From: Methanosaeta sp. PtaB.Bin039
Lineage (GTDB): Archaea; Halobacteriota; Methanosarcinia; Methanotrichales; Methanotrichaceae
Direction of reading: 5' to 3'
Assembly: GCA_002067795.1 (NCBI GenBank)
Contig: MVQI01000073.1
Location: 1-60,109, forward strand
DNA: 60,109 bases
Made by a program: the position numbers and the translations under genes
The notes under the pieces: generated by a model
Told to the model about the DNA's origin: nothing
Seen by the model: only the letters and a program-made list of their open reading frames with translations
Databases searched by the model: none
Shown here: positions 26,330 through 35,773 of the stretch, piece by piece
Layout: the number at the start of each line of letters is the position of its first letter
Position numbering within the stretch: the first letter of the stretch is position 1

Positions 26330-26470
26330 AGAAGGATGATTTGGGGTAGGCGGATGCATCAAGTGCACAGACAAAGGCCGCAGGCGCGTCTTCTACTGCA
26401 AGCAGGCCCGCATATGCAGGCTCTGCCCAACCACGGATGGCAAGGCAAAAAAACGCTGCCTTATGGCAGG
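26330..26470 (+). other. Possible remnant of a small cysteine-rich protein
   Basis: In the 550-base gap before pycA, one frame beginning at 26352 reads a C-x2-C-x10-C-x5-C-x2-C-x10-C pattern (CIKC, FYC, ICRLC, KKRC) resembling a zinc ribbon. The frame has a stop at 26337 and no start codon; an ATG at 26336 in the next frame would reach it only with a +1 frameshift. It could be a broken gene, a sequencing error or chance. The rest of the gap holds nothing supported. Confidence 0.25.
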
Positions 26471-26659
26471 CTCAGGCACACGCATCTGGCAAATTGCAGG
26501 TCAGTCTCATATCTTTAATGCAAGTCTCACTCAATCGTCTCTTTTAGCCGTCTGCCGTACCTATTCAGGTCATGCAGATGATGGGCAAGCCCCGGTCGTC
26601 CAAATCGCCCGGATCGATCTCCAAAAAGGTTTTACCTTTGGGAAGCGTTGCAGGTGGGG

Positions 26660-28162
26660 ATGTTTCGAAAGATCCTGGTCGCCAACCGCGGTGAGATCGC
26701 CATACGAGTGATGAGGGCCTGTCGTGAGCTGGGTGTGTCCAGCGTGGCCATATACTCCGAGGCTGACAAGAACGCGCTCTTCGCAAACTACGCAGACGAA
26801 GCCGTATTCGTGGGCCCTTCTCCCACTTCTCAGAGCTATTTGAAGATGGAGAACATAATCAAAGCAGCCCTGGACACAGGAGCGGAAGGGATACATCCAG
26901 GTTACGGTTTTCTATCGGAGAACCCGGTATTCGCCAGGCTGTGCGAGGAAAACGGCATAGTATTCATCGGGCCAGCAAGCTACTCCATCGACGCCATGGG
27001 CTCCAAGATAACCGCCCGCCAGACGATGAAAGCGGCCGGTGTGCCCATCGTTCCTGGTGTCGAGAAGGGGATATCCGACCCGCAGGAGGTTGAGGAGATC
27101 GCGGAGCAGGTTGGCTTCCCGATTATCCTCAAGCCGGCCGCAGGCGGCGGCGGAATCGGAATGAAGATCGTGGACGGGCCGCAGGATCTGGCAAGTGCCC
27201 TCTCGTCCTCTCAATCAATAGCTCGATCTGCCTTTGGCGACGACACGGTCTATGTTGAGAAGTACCTCCCAGAGCCACGACATATCGAATTTCAGATCAT
27301 GGCAGACAACCGGGGAAATACTGTCTATGTATCCGAGCGTGAGTGCTCGATCCAAAGACGCCATCAGAAGCTAATAGAGGAGTCCCCTTCACCTGTAATG
27401 ACCCCTGAGCTGCGCAAGAAGATGGGCGATATTGCCGTTCGTGCTGCAAAGGCCATCAGATACCGTTCAGCCGGAACTGTGGAATTCATGTACTCCAGGG
27501 GCAATTTCTACTTCCTGGAGATGAACACCCGGCTGCAGGTCGAGCATCCAATCACCGAGATGGTGACCGGTATCGATCTGGCCAAGGAGCAGATCATGGT
27601 GGCCTCTGGAGAGGACCTGGGTTTTTCCCAGGACGAGATAGAGATCCGGGGCTGGGCAATCGAGTGCCGCATCAACGCCGAGGATCCCCTGCGCGACTTC
27701 GCACCATCCCCCGGAAAGCTGAGGAGGTATCGGAGCCCCGGCGGTCCGGGCATCAGGGTGGACAGCGGGGTCTACACCGGCTATGTGATACCTCCGTACT
27801 ACGACTCCCTGATATCCAAGCTGGTTGCCCATGGCCGCAACAGGGCTGAGGCAATAGTCAGGATGCAGCGGGCCCTTTATGAGTATATCATAGTTGGGGT
27901 AGAGACGAACATAGCGTTCCACAAAGCGGTCCTGCGCAACGACCGGTTCAGGCAGGGGGATATCAACACCCATTTCATCAAAGAGGAGAACATAATGGAC
28001 GACGTGAAGAAGGTGGCTCAGGAGGATATGGTGAAAGGGGCCACTTTGGCCTCCTCGCTGGGAGCAGATACCAGAAAGATCGCGGCCATCGCGGCAGCGG
28101 TCGATTCGTATCTCTCCGCCACACAGATCGTTCCGGGAAACAGCGTGAAGGGGAAGAGTTGA
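26660..28162 (+). CDS. pycA: Pyruvate carboxylase subunit A (biotin carboxylase)
   Basis: A 500-residue biotin carboxylase. MFRKILVANRGEIAIRVMRA starts the domain; GGGGIGMKIV is the glycine-rich ATP-grasp loop; EMNTRLQVEHPITE carries the catalytic region. It carboxylates the biotin of a partner subunit with bicarbonate and ATP. In methanogens with a two-subunit pyruvate carboxylase this feeds oxaloacetate into biosynthesis. No biotin carrier/carboxyltransferase subunit (PycB) is in the window. The adjacent biotin ligase supports PycA over carbamoyl-phosphate-type relatives. ATG at 26660 fits the family start; a TTG at 26648 is in frame. The last 45 residues extend past the biotin carboxylase core. 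Confidence 0.94.
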   Translation: MFRKILVANRGEIAIRVMRACRELGVSSVAIYSEADKNALFANYADEAVFVGPSPTSQSYLKMENIIKAALDTGAEGIHPGYGFLSENPVFARLCEENGIVFIGPASYSIDAMGSKITARQTMKAAGVPIVPGVEKGISDPQEVEEIAEQVGFPIILKPAAGGGGIGMKIVDGPQDLASALSSSQSIARSAFGDDTVYVEKYLPEPRHIEFQIMADNRGNTVYVSERECSIQRRHQKLIEESPSPVMTPELRKKMGDIAVRAAKAIRYRSAGTVEFMYSRGNFYFLEMNTRLQVEHPITEMVTGIDLAKEQIMVASGEDLGFSQDEIEIRGWAIECRINAEDPLRDFAPSPGKLRRYRSPGGPGIRVDSGVYTGYVIPPYYDSLISKLVAHGRNRAEAIVRMQRALYEYIIVGVETNIAFHKAVLRNDRFRQGDINTHFIKEENIMDDVKKVAQEDMVKGATLASSLGADTRKIAAIAAAVDSYLSATQIVPGNSVKGKS

Positions 28163-29160
28163 ATCCTGTCCTGGCCTACCTGCTTCCCAGGACAGGTTCC
28201 TGGGTTTCCGGGATGGAGGTGTCAAAGGAACTTGGGATAAGCAGGGCCGCGGTCTGGAAGCATATCCACAAGCTGCGTGCCCTTGGCTGCACCATCGAGA
28301 CATCGCCCCGGCATGGCTATCGCCTCACTGCCGGCGGCGATATCCTGGCACCTGAGACCATCGATATTCGGACAAAGATTCTGGGAACCTGCATCGTCTT
28401 CTCCGAGTCGGTAACCTCCACCAATGAGGTCGCCACGAAAATGGCCAGGTCGGCAAAGGACGGCACCCTGGTCCTATCGCTGATCCAGACTGCAGGAATG
28501 GGGCGACTGCAGAGAAGCTGGTCCTCTCCTCCCGGCGGGATATGGATGAGCCTTATTCTTAAGCCCGAAATCCCGCCGGTCCTCTCCCCCCGCATTGGTA
28601 TGATGGCAGCTGTGGCAGTAGCATCGGCCTTGCGAAGGGCTGGCTTTCATGCAAAGATAAAGTGGCCAAACGACATCTTGATCGGGGATCGGAAGGTCTG
28701 CGGAATACTGATTGAGCTTGGTGCTCAGATGGATCGTCTGGAATATGCAGTTGTAGGCATTGGAATAAATGCCAATGTGAATGATGAGGCGCTCCTAGAG
28801 GAATGGGGCGCCACATCGCTCGGAAAGGAGCTTGGCAGGACGGTGGATCGGTCGGAGATCATCTCCTGCGTCCTTGAGGAGCTGGAACTTCGCTACCTTG
28901 GGCTGGGAGCCGAGTTCCAGGAAATTCATCGTGAATGGGAAGCCTTTTCTGCCACGCTTGGCCAGGAGGTAATGGTGATCGGATGGTCGGGCAATGGGGA
29001 TTTGGCAGGCAAGGCGGAATCGCTGGACCAGGATGGCGCCCTGATAGTTGGGACCTCTCAGGGTCTGGTGAGGGTTCTGGCCGGAGATTGCCGGCATCTG
29101 CGACCTTTGAACCGATCGGGTTGCAGATCGACCGCGGCTCGACCGGGGTCTGAGATATGA
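28159..29160 (+). CDS. birA: Biotin-protein ligase with N-terminal HTH (BirA)
   Basis: A 333-residue bifunctional biotin ligase/repressor. Residues 1-60 form a winged helix (GMEVSKELGISRAAVWKHIHKL); the catalytic domain has QTAGMGRLQRSW in place of the usual GRGRxGRxW, and IKWPNDILI; a small C-terminal SH3-like domain follows. It attaches biotin to the carboxylase partner and may repress biotin genes. The start is a TTG at 28159 overlapping the pycA stop (TTGA) with GGGGAAGAG upstream, so it is translationally coupled to pycA. The biotin-loop variation (AGMGRLQR) is unusual but keeps the Gly and Arg positions. Confidence 0.94.
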   Translation: MNPVLAYLLPRTGSWVSGMEVSKELGISRAAVWKHIHKLRALGCTIETSPRHGYRLTAGGDILAPETIDIRTKILGTCIVFSESVTSTNEVATKMARSAKDGTLVLSLIQTAGMGRLQRSWSSPPGGIWMSLILKPEIPPVLSPRIGMMAAVAVASALRRAGFHAKIKWPNDILIGDRKVCGILIELGAQMDRLEYAVVGIGINANVNDEALLEEWGATSLGKELGRTVDRSEIISCVLEELELRYLGLGAEFQEIHREWEAFSATLGQEVMVIGWSGNGDLAGKAESLDQDGALIVGTSQGLVRVLAGDCRHLRPLNRSGCRSTAARPGSEI

Positions 29161-29579
29161 AGCGTCATGTCAGGGGCATAGCCAGGGACGCCCTTGCCTT
29201 CATCCTTGAGGCATCTGCATCCGCGCTACCGACCGAGTTCGCAGGCCTCCTCGAGGCCAGGGACGGGGTGATAACCGATATCCTGATCCTTCCCGGGACG
29301 GAATCATCGGAGCGTTCTGCCTGGGTCAAGCTCTACATGCTGCCCAACATGCCGATTGTGGGGTCTGTGCATAGCCACCCCACCAGCAATCCACGTCCCT
29401 CTCAGGCAGACCTTGGATTCTTCGCCCGCACCGGAAACTGCCATATAATCGCAGCTTACCCCTTCGACGAGAGAAGCTGGCGCTGCTACGATGCCTCCGG
29501 ACGCGAGAGGGAGCTTTCAGTTATGGACGTGGATGTAGAGGATTACTCCGGCGATGATACAGGAGGGGACCATCTCTGA
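29157..29579 (+). CDS. JAMM/MPN-domain metalloprotease
   Basis: A 140-residue single-domain JAB/JAMM protein. The metal site is complete: Glu in PTEFAGLLE, and HSHPTSNPRPSQAD, which is H-x-H-x7-S-x2-D. Archaeal JAMM proteases remove ubiquitin-like SAMP modifiers; some relatives act on cysteine or sulfur-carrier peptides. It overlaps the birA stop by 4 nt (ATGA) and the ribL start follows immediately, so it is embedded in a cofactor operon. Substrate not readable from sequence. Confidence 0.9.
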   Translation: MKRHVRGIARDALAFILEASASALPTEFAGLLEARDGVITDILILPGTESSERSAWVKLYMLPNMPIVGSVHSHPTSNPRPSQADLGFFARTGNCHIIAAYPFDERSWRCYDASGRERELSVMDVDVEDYSGDDTGGDHL

Positions 29580-30007
29580 CGAGAGTAATGGCCACAGGCA
29601 CTTTTGACCTGCTTCATCCAGGCCATCTCCTCTACCTGCAACGGTCCAGGGATCTTGGAGATGAGCTTGTGGTCGTTGTGGCCAGGGACGGAAACGTCAA
29701 GCACAAGCCCAGGCCGATAGTGCCTGAGGATCAGAGGCTGAGGATGGTGGCAGCTCTGAAGCTGGTTGACAGGGCGGTGCTTGGATCGGAGTTCGATATA
29801 TTCGAACCTGTGAGGTCTCTGCACCCAGATGTTATAACCCTGGGATATGACCAGTACATCGATCCGGTTTGGTTATCATCCCAGCTTGTCAAGAGGGGGA
29901 TAAAAGCGCGTGTGGTGCGAATAGAAGATAAGGACCGATGCCCTCTGTGCAGCACCAGGAGAATCGTGGCCAGGGCGGTGGAGATACGGGGCGTCAAAGC
30001 CCCTTAA
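29576..30007 (+). CDS. ribL: FAD synthetase (archaeal RibL type)
   Basis: About 143 residues of the cytidylyltransferase fold that adenylates FMN to FAD in archaea. ATGTFDLLHPGHLLYL contains the HxGH nucleotide-binding motif; LGYDQ and CPLCSTRRIVARA (in place of the usual SSTRI-type motif) are visible. The first ATG is at 29588, but that removes the TRV residues that begin the family's first strand. A CTG at 29576 overlapping the JAMM stop (CTGA) lies 7 nt after GGAGGGG and restores the expected N-terminus, so a CTG start is proposed. Coupled to the upstream gene. Confidence 0.88.
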   Translation: MTRVMATGTFDLLHPGHLLYLQRSRDLGDELVVVVARDGNVKHKPRPIVPEDQRLRMVAALKLVDRAVLGSEFDIFEPVRSLHPDVITLGYDQYIDPVWLSSQLVKRGIKARVVRIEDKDRCPLCSTRRIVARAVEIRGVKAP

Positions 30008-30051
30008 CGACCACGGACCTTTCGCGTCTCTGTGCCACAATCGTCAGCTAC

Positions 30052-30058
30052 TTATATT
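30052..30058 (+). promoter_or_regulatory. TATA box for the PPAT gene
   Basis: TTATATT ends about 21 nt before the ATG at 30079, predicting a leaderless or nearly leaderless transcript. Confidence 0.5.
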
Positions 30059-30078
30059 GAACACCTGTCTCAAGACGT

Positions 30079-30549
30079 ATGCCACGGGTAGCTGTTGGCG
30101 GTACATTCGATCCCATTCATGACGGTCACCTTGCCTTGCTCAAGAAGGCCTTCGAGATGGCTGGCAAGGATGGAACCGTGGTGATCGCGCTTACCTCCGA
30201 TCAGATGGCCCGAAGCACCCGAACTCGCCAGGTCAAGGATTTCCAGACCCGGCTGGATAACCTGAAGAAGATCCTCAAGGAGAAGCTTGGGGTGGAGCGC
30301 TTCGAGGTGGAGCGGATCCACGATGTATTCGGCTCGGCCATAGAAGACGATTACAGCTACATCGTGGTCTCCCCGGAGACCATGGCAATGGCATGCAGGA
30401 TAAACGAGATAAGGCGCGAGAACGGATTTTCCCCCATCAAAATCGTCCAGATAGATTACAGGATGGCCGAGGACAACATACGGATAAGCTCGACCCGTAT
30501 CAGCGAGGGAAAGATAGACTCTCACGGCAAGCTGGCCGCAGGCACATGA
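30079..30549 (+). CDS. coaD: Phosphopantetheine adenylyltransferase, archaeal type
   Basis: A 156-residue nucleotidyltransferase for the penultimate step of coenzyme A synthesis (4'-phosphopantetheine plus ATP gives dephospho-CoA). VAVGGTFDPIHDGHLALL carries the TFDxxHxGH motif; IRISSTRISEGKI is the ISSTxI motif. It belongs to the archaeal/eukaryotic PPAT class, shorter than and distinct from bacterial CoaD in its middle part. It lies 70 nt after ribL with its own TATA box. Confidence 0.94.
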   Translation: MPRVAVGGTFDPIHDGHLALLKKAFEMAGKDGTVVIALTSDQMARSTRTRQVKDFQTRLDNLKKILKEKLGVERFEVERIHDVFGSAIEDDYSYIVVSPETMAMACRINEIRRENGFSPIKIVQIDYRMAEDNIRISSTRISEGKIDSHGKLAAGT

Positions 30550-30627
30550 TCCCAGAGCCTGAAAGAATAGAAAAGCCTTCGGGACATCTATCGAGACCCT
30601 ATACATACGGGAGATAAATCCCGATCT

Positions 30628-31287
30628 CTATTCCACTTTTAGCGAGCGGCTGACTCTCTTATAGACCTTTTTAGCTGCCCGCCCGGCTGTCAGGCGAGTC
30701 GGAGTCCGATGGCCGATAAAATCCGTGCGTCCCCGTCGGATCTCCTCAAGCGCCTCCTCTTCGGTTGCCGCATCCAGAAGCGTAATTCCCAGGCCCACAG
30801 TCTCCACCATGTGGGAATCGCTACCGGCGACCATTGGCATGCCCCTTTTCCTCGCCTCTATCTTCGCTCTGAAGTTGGATATGCCGAAAAGGTACTTGGA
30901 GTTGTAGACCTCCACCGCATCAACTGGAGGCATCCTACCTATGGCATGGCGGAAGAGGTGATATGGGTGGGGCAGGACGGTTATCCCCCCCAGATCGCGG
31001 ACCGCCTCAATCGTCGCCTCAGGAGACATGCCAAGGGGAGGCAGCTGGTCCACACCAAGTATCAGGAGGTGGCCTTCAGAAGTATTGACCTCAGCACCCT
31101 GGATGATTATCAGGTCCGGATATCTCTCGACGGCTATGCGCTTGGCTTCCAGCGATCCGGCAAGGGTATTGTGGTCGGTGATGGCCAGGCCGTTTAGCCC
31201 CATCTTTCTGGCCTCTGCCAGGATCTGGTGGACCCTGGCTTTTCCGTCAGAATGATCGGAGTGGATGTGGAGATCAAAGCGCATCAT
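30628..31287 (-). CDS. PHP-domain metal-dependent phosphoesterase
   Basis: A 219-residue protein. [17 protein letters not shown] is the first PHP metal motif; [27 protein letters not shown] and [11 protein letters not shown] supply the remaining His/Asp/Glu ligands. PHP proteins hydrolyse phosphoester bonds of small molecules or nucleic acids; the substrate here is not evident. Its start (ATG 31287 or 31284) overlaps the end of the aconitase-family gene, making it the distal gene of the ATP-citrate-lyase operon. The C-terminal 30 residues are basic ([15 protein letters not shown]). Confidence 0.9.
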   Translation of the reverse strand: MMRFDLHIHSDHSDGKARVHQILAEARKMGLNGLAITDHNTLAGSLEAKRIAVERYPDLIIIQGAEVNTSEGHLLILGVDQLPPLGMSPEATIEAVRDLGGITVLPHPYHLFRHAIGRMPPVDAVEVYNSKYLFGISNFRAKIEARKRGMPMVAGSDSHMVETVGLGITLLDAATEEEALEEIRRGRTDFIGHRTPTRLTAGRAAKKVYKRVSRSLKVE

Positions 31288-32566
31288 GATCTTGCGGGTC
31301 GGTGACAAATCCCTTCCAGGCGGTCAGGGCTGCGGTGGCAGGCGAGGCAAGATAGACCCTGCCTCCCCTGCCCATGCGTCCGGGGAAGTTCCTGTTTGAC
31401 GTTGAGAGACAGACCTCTCCATCTCCGAGTACTCCCATGTGGCCGCCGAGGCAAGGGCCGCAACCTGGCGTGCCGATCATTGCTCCGGCCTTGACGAGGT
31501 CCTCGATTATCCCCAAATGAAGCGCTGATAACAGAACCTCTCTTGATGCCGGTATGACCAGTGTCCGCACCGATACCCGTCTATTGCCCAGGATGCGTGC
31601 TGCCACATCCAGATCCTCCAGCCTGCCGTTGGTGCAGGTACCTATGAATACCTGGTCCACAGGCATGCCTTGCAGATCCCCCACAGGTCTGACGTTGTCC
31701 ACCCTGAACGGCTCGGCGATCATCGGCTCGGCGTCGGTTACGTCCAGCTCCAGGCAGTCCTGGTAGGATCCTGGATCTGATAGCACCCTGTCGTATGGGA
31801 CTGCTGTCCGGTCAGCCAGGTACTTGTCGGTTAGCCGATCTGGCGGGACCACGGCTGCCTTTGCCCCCATCTCGACGCCCATGTTGCAGAGGGTCATCCT
31901 GCTCGCAATGCTCAGGCATTCTGGCACGGGACCGGTGAACTCGACGGTCTTGTAGGTGGCTCCGTCTGCCCCCAGCCGGCCGATCACCATCAAAGCGAGG
32001 TCCTTGGCATAAACCCCGCGGGGAAGCTGTCCTGTCATGCGAACCTCCAGGGTCTCTGGCACCTTGAACCAGAGCCGGCCCCGGGAGTATATCTCGGCCA
32101 TATCGGTAGCTCCAACACCTGTCCCCAGAGCCCCAAGTGCCCCGTACGTGCATGAATGGGAGTCAGCGCCAACAACGAGAGTCCCCGGAAGGACAAAGCC
32201 CATCTCCGGCAGCACCTGATGACAGATTCCACAGCCGCAATCAAACAGGTTGGAAATGCCTTGCTTTCTTGCCCATGCCCTGACCTCGGCCTGCAGGGTT
32301 GCGGTCAGATCCGTATTGGCCGGGCAGAGGTGGTCGAACGGTATGACTATTCTTGACGGATCCCATACCTGGTCAGATCCCATCTCCGAGAACGCCTTGA
32401 TGGCCAGGACCGATGTCCCGTCATGAGACATGGCGCAGTCGACTCTCGCCTCGACTATCTGGCCTGCTGAAGCCGGCGATCCAGAGGCCCGGGAAAATAT
32501 CTTCTCGCTTAGGGTTGGCAGGAGGACCCCTCCGGAAAGAGGATCTTTAAGGCCCCCTTTACTCAT
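31274..32566 (-). CDS. Aconitase-family large subunit (LeuC/HacA type)
   Basis: A 430-residue dehydratase with an iron-sulfur active site. Cysteine ligands: the Cys in [13 protein letters not shown], and both in [16 protein letters not shown] and [11 protein letters not shown] are substrate-binding motifs. Family members are 3-isopropylmalate dehydratase (LeuC), homoaconitase (HacA) and, in some archaea, the enzyme used as aconitase. Neighbouring ATP-citrate lyase genes favour a citrate/isocitrate role (inference). The small subunit needed by this class is not adjacent. It overlaps the preceding aclA gene by 8 nt and the PHP gene that follows. Confidence 0.9.
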   Translation of the reverse strand: MSKGGLKDPLSGGVLLPTLSEKIFSRASGSPASAGQIVEARVDCAMSHDGTSVLAIKAFSEMGSDQVWDPSRIVIPFDHLCPANTDLTATLQAEVRAWARKQGISNLFDCGCGICHQVLPEMGFVLPGTLVVGADSHSCTYGALGALGTGVGATDMAEIYSRGRLWFKVPETLEVRMTGQLPRGVYAKDLALMVIGRLGADGATYKTVEFTGPVPECLSIASRMTLCNMGVEMGAKAAVVPPDRLTDKYLADRTAVPYDRVLSDPGSYQDCLELDVTDAEPMIAEPFRVDNVRPVGDLQGMPVDQVFIGTCTNGRLEDLDVAARILGNRRVSVRTLVIPASREVLLSALHLGIIEDLVKAGAMIGTPGCGPCLGGHMGVLGDGEVCLSTSNRNFPGRMGRGGRVYLASPATAALTAWKGFVTDPQDHDAL

Positions 32567-34412
32567 CCCACCGAGGGAGCATGAAGGCTATGTCTTCAGG
32601 CGGGTGGCGGTACAGACGGGCACCCTGTCGCTTCTGGTCCAGGACATGGCCTATGATGCCTATGCTGCGGCCCAGCGCGAAGAGCCCGTTCAGATATCCG
32701 TACCTTAAAACGTCATCTATATCCTGCTTGGTAAATGTATCGCATGAGCTCATCAGGTCGATGAACAGGATGCCGATGCAGCCATCCACGTTGAGTATCA
32801 AGTTGCCCTTCTTGGCCGTGGTCAGCCTCTCCACCTGTAGCGCATAGTTCAGCAGATCGGTCCGGGCGAAGTTGCGACGGGCGAAGTCTATCAGAAGCTG
32901 GACCCGCTTGTCCGGATTTTTCACGCTCTTTATCCGGTGGCCTATTCCAGGTATATTGATTCCCTTCTGCTTCATCTCGGAGACGAACTGCTCAGGAGTC
33001 AGTCCGGAATCGGATGCCCTCTTGAACTCCCTGGCTGCATCATCGATAGCTCCGCCGAAGCGGGGACCGATCGTCAGAAGACCGCTGGCCAGAGAGGTCA
33101 CCAGATCTTTTCCTGCACATGATGCTACGATGGCGTTATGGGCCGCAGAGACTGAAGGGCCGTGGTCTGCCACTATCTGAATCACTATCTCGATGAACTG
33201 GGCAGCATAGTCGGGCAACTCCTTTTTAAACCAGAGAAGGCCGATAACACCGCCGATGCCGATCCTGCTGTCCATGACCTCGGTGATGGGCTTTCCTGCG
33301 TATAGCAGCTCCTCACCCCGGTCGTCTGAGATCGTACAGATGAAGGTTGTTGGCCGTCTTATCAGTCCGGTCGATAGGGCCTTGCTGTAGTCCGCGGGGA
33401 TCTTCGGGGCTTCCGGTTCTGCTGCCTGCTTGACTTTCCCCTCGGCGACCAGCCTGTCATAGACCATCTTTATCTGATCCCCATAGCCATCGAAGCTGTC
33501 CGGTACATTGGCTCCAGCGTCCCGGAAGGCCTGGTTCTTGGCAGCAGCGGTCTCCATTGCAGTGTCTGCCTTGGCTCCTGCATGACCGAACTGGACGCTT
33601 CCAGGCAGGAAAGATGCGCAGGTTCCGGTTACCCAGGCCACGAGAGGCTTGCTGATCTTTCCCTCCTTCAGAGCCTTGATTATCTGGTACTCGTCCTCGC
33701 CTCCCAACTCGCCCAGGCAGGCTATCATTGCGATATCCAAATTGGCCTCATATCGCATGATGTGGTCAAGCATGGTCGAGCCGGGGTAGCGATCGCCTCC
33801 AGTGGCTATGCCCTCTCGAATTCCGTTCGAGTTCCTGGAGATTATGTTGAACGCCTCGTTGAGCATCCCGCCGGACTTGGATACAAAGCCAACACAACCC
33901 GGCCGATAGAGCCTTGAAGCGATGATGTTCTCGGTGGTCCCGGCGGTATTCCCGATCTTGAAAGCGCCTGCAACCATCCCGCCAACCGTCGCAGGCCCTA
34001 TTATGACCTTGCCGGCTTTCTTAGCAGAGGCTGCCATGATCCTGGCCTGCCGTTCCGGCACGCCTTCGGCAATTACAGCCACCGTCTTGATGCTGGGCTG
34101 GTTCAGGGCATCCATGGTGGTCTCAAAGGCCGACCTGTGAGAGGCGAAGTTCACCATGACGTCGGCTTCGGGATGCCTGGCAACTGCATCGGAGATCGTC
34201 TTGTACATTGGCAGCAGGATCTCCCCGGTCCCCCAGAAAGCTTTGTGAATGCCGGCCCGGGTGGGATTGATTATGGCTGATACGCTGGGCTGGTCCCTCT
34301 TGCAGACGTAATCGAAGTCCAGCATCCTCTGAATGGCATTAGTCTGATAACCATACACAAAGGCCATTGTATTCCTGTCAAATAGCAGGTAATCTGGTCT
34401 CTTCTGGCTCAT
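32559..34412 (-). CDS. aclA: ATP-citrate lyase alpha subunit (AclA, citrate-synthase-like part)
   Basis: A 617-residue subunit. The N-terminal two thirds resemble succinyl-CoA synthetase alpha, with the catalytic phospho-His in [11 protein letters not shown]; the C-terminal third is a citrate-synthase-like citryl-CoA lyase domain ([13 protein letters not shown], then [16 protein letters not shown]). Together with AclB it cleaves citrate, ATP and CoA to oxaloacetate, acetyl-CoA, ADP and phosphate, or runs in reverse. Matches the two-subunit enzyme structurally characterised from Chlorobium and Methanothrix soehngenii. Length is normal. Second gene of the operon, 54 nt after aclB. Confidence 0.96.
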   Translation of the reverse strand: MSQKRPDYLLFDRNTMAFVYGYQTNAIQRMLDFDYVCKRDQPSVSAIINPTRAGIHKAFWGTGEILLPMYKTISDAVARHPEADVMVNFASHRSAFETTMDALNQPSIKTVAVIAEGVPERQARIMAASAKKAGKVIIGPATVGGMVAGAFKIGNTAGTTENIIASRLYRPGCVGFVSKSGGMLNEAFNIISRNSNGIREGIATGGDRYPGSTMLDHIMRYEANLDIAMIACLGELGGEDEYQIIKALKEGKISKPLVAWVTGTCASFLPGSVQFGHAGAKADTAMETAAAKNQAFRDAGANVPDSFDGYGDQIKMVYDRLVAEGKVKQAAEPEAPKIPADYSKALSTGLIRRPTTFICTISDDRGEELLYAGKPITEVMDSRIGIGGVIGLLWFKKELPDYAAQFIEIVIQIVADHGPSVSAAHNAIVASCAGKDLVTSLASGLLTIGPRFGGAIDDAAREFKRASDSGLTPEQFVSEMKQKGINIPGIGHRIKSVKNPDKRVQLLIDFARRNFARTDLLNYALQVERLTTAKKGNLILNVDGCIGILFIDLMSSCDTFTKQDIDDVLRYGYLNGLFALGRSIGIIGHVLDQKRQGARLYRHPPEDIAFMLPRWDE

Positions 34413-34466
34413 TCTCCCTCTCCTTAAGCTATCCCATAAACAGCCACAAATCCTTTTTCCGCTCCC

Positions 34467-35729
34467 TCAAGCCTTCTCCAGGGCCAAAGGCACTATCCTG
34501 GTCATATGGGTCTCAGGCCCGTAGACATCGATTGGGATCCCCAGCTCCTCACCCAGAGATCGCATGAGACGCAGCCCCTCCTCGTAGTTTGGCCCGCCCC
34601 TCCTCACATAGATCTTTATGCCGTGCTCCTTCAGACGGGCCTGATACTCCTTGATAGCCATCACAATTCCCTTGAAGGTGCTTGCCACATCGGTGAAGTT
34701 GGCTATGGCGCCTCCTATCAGCAGTATCTTACCCTGCGGGTGTCTGCTCTTGGTCATCAGGTCCAGGATCGTGCACGTATAGCGGTAGGTGTCCTCGGTA
34801 TTGGGATCGCCGCTGTACTCGCCGTAATTGCACAGCTCCGAGGAGTGGCCCAGGTCGCAGATCGTATCCGTGTAGATCACGCTGGCACCGCCGCCTGCGA
34901 TCATGGTCCAGACCCGACCCGACGGATTCAGAATGGTCAGCTTAAGAGAGGCACCAGTCCTGGCATCCAGCTCCTTTATGTAGAGCTCCTCTCTGGAGAG
35001 GGCCCTGCCGAAAGGCTCGGGAAACTCAAGGTCGCCCCATGTCTTTTTCTGCCAGTAAGCCTCGGCATCATCCAGCTTGGCGACCAGATCCAGGGGTACT
35101 ATGGACCCGTCGCAAAGCGTGAAGGGATTGATCTCGAGATAGGTGAATCCCAGATCAACGTAAAACCGGTAAAGGGCTTCGAGGAACGATGCTACCTGAT
35201 CGGCCCGCAGCTCGGCCTTATCTGCCACAGCCTTCTTAAGATCTATCCCGTCAAGACCCTGCAGAACATGCACCGGGATCTCAATTACCTGGTCCCACCT
35301 GCTCTCCACCGAGATGCCTCCCTGGGTGGAGAAATAGATTATGTCGTAATCGTTGCTGGCCCTGATGGCGACGTAGTACTCCTCTTTGTGAGGTATGTAG
35401 GGTTCTATCAGGAAATGATCCAGCCTGCCGCTCACGCCACCGATGACGACCTCGCTGTTCATCTTGGAGCCTATGAACTTCCTGGCCTGCTCGAAGTCGA
35501 CGTTCAGGAGCACCAGCCCGTGCAGCCCCCTCTTTCCGAACAGCTGGTCTGGCTTGACGACAAGCTTTCGGTCCAAAAGCCATGGATTCTGATCTGCCAG
35601 CCGGTCAAAATCGGTATCATGTCCGACTAAAACCACCTCGCCTTTATAATTGAAATCGGGCATGTAATCAGGCATAAACCGGGCAAGCAATCTCTTGGCA
35701 TCGAATTCCCTAATGCCTCTCTGCGCCAT
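34467..35729 (-). CDS. aclB: ATP-citrate lyase beta subunit (AclB, ATP-grasp part)
   Basis: A 420-residue subunit. The N-terminal ATP-grasp domain (KLVVKPDQLFGKRG, then YLEINPFTL, a metal-binding motif) and the C-terminal citrate-binding CoA-ligase domain (GGGASVIYTDTICDLG, LLIGGAIANFTDV) match AclB. It activates citrate as citryl-phosphate and transfers it to AclA. First gene of the operon aclB-aclA-aconitase family-PHP. AAGGTGG precedes the ATG at 35729. Transcribed divergently from a methyltransferase gene across the palindrome at 35774-35809. Confidence 0.96.
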   Translation of the reverse strand: MAQRGIREFDAKRLLARFMPDYMPDFNYKGEVVLVGHDTDFDRLADQNPWLLDRKLVVKPDQLFGKRGLHGLVLLNVDFEQARKFIGSKMNSEVVIGGVSGRLDHFLIEPYIPHKEEYYVAIRASNDYDIIYFSTQGGISVESRWDQVIEIPVHVLQGLDGIDLKKAVADKAELRADQVASFLEALYRFYVDLGFTYLEINPFTLCDGSIVPLDLVAKLDDAEAYWQKKTWGDLEFPEPFGRALSREELYIKELDARTGASLKLTILNPSGRVWTMIAGGGASVIYTDTICDLGHSSELCNYGEYSGDPNTEDTYRYTCTILDLMTKSRHPQGKILLIGGAIANFTDVASTFKGIVMAIKEYQARLKEHGIKIYVRRGGPNYEEGLRLMRSLGEELGIPIDVYGPETHMTRIVPLALEKA

Positions 35730-35773
35730 TCATAAACCACCTTCCCACAGGCAATGTATTTCTCATTTAGAAA

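Noticed and set aside
27467-28303. 278-residue minus-strand frame
   Set aside because: Antisense to pycA and birA, which are confidently identified.
34506-35630. 374-residue plus-strand frame
   Set aside because: Fully antisense to aclB, no recognisable domain.
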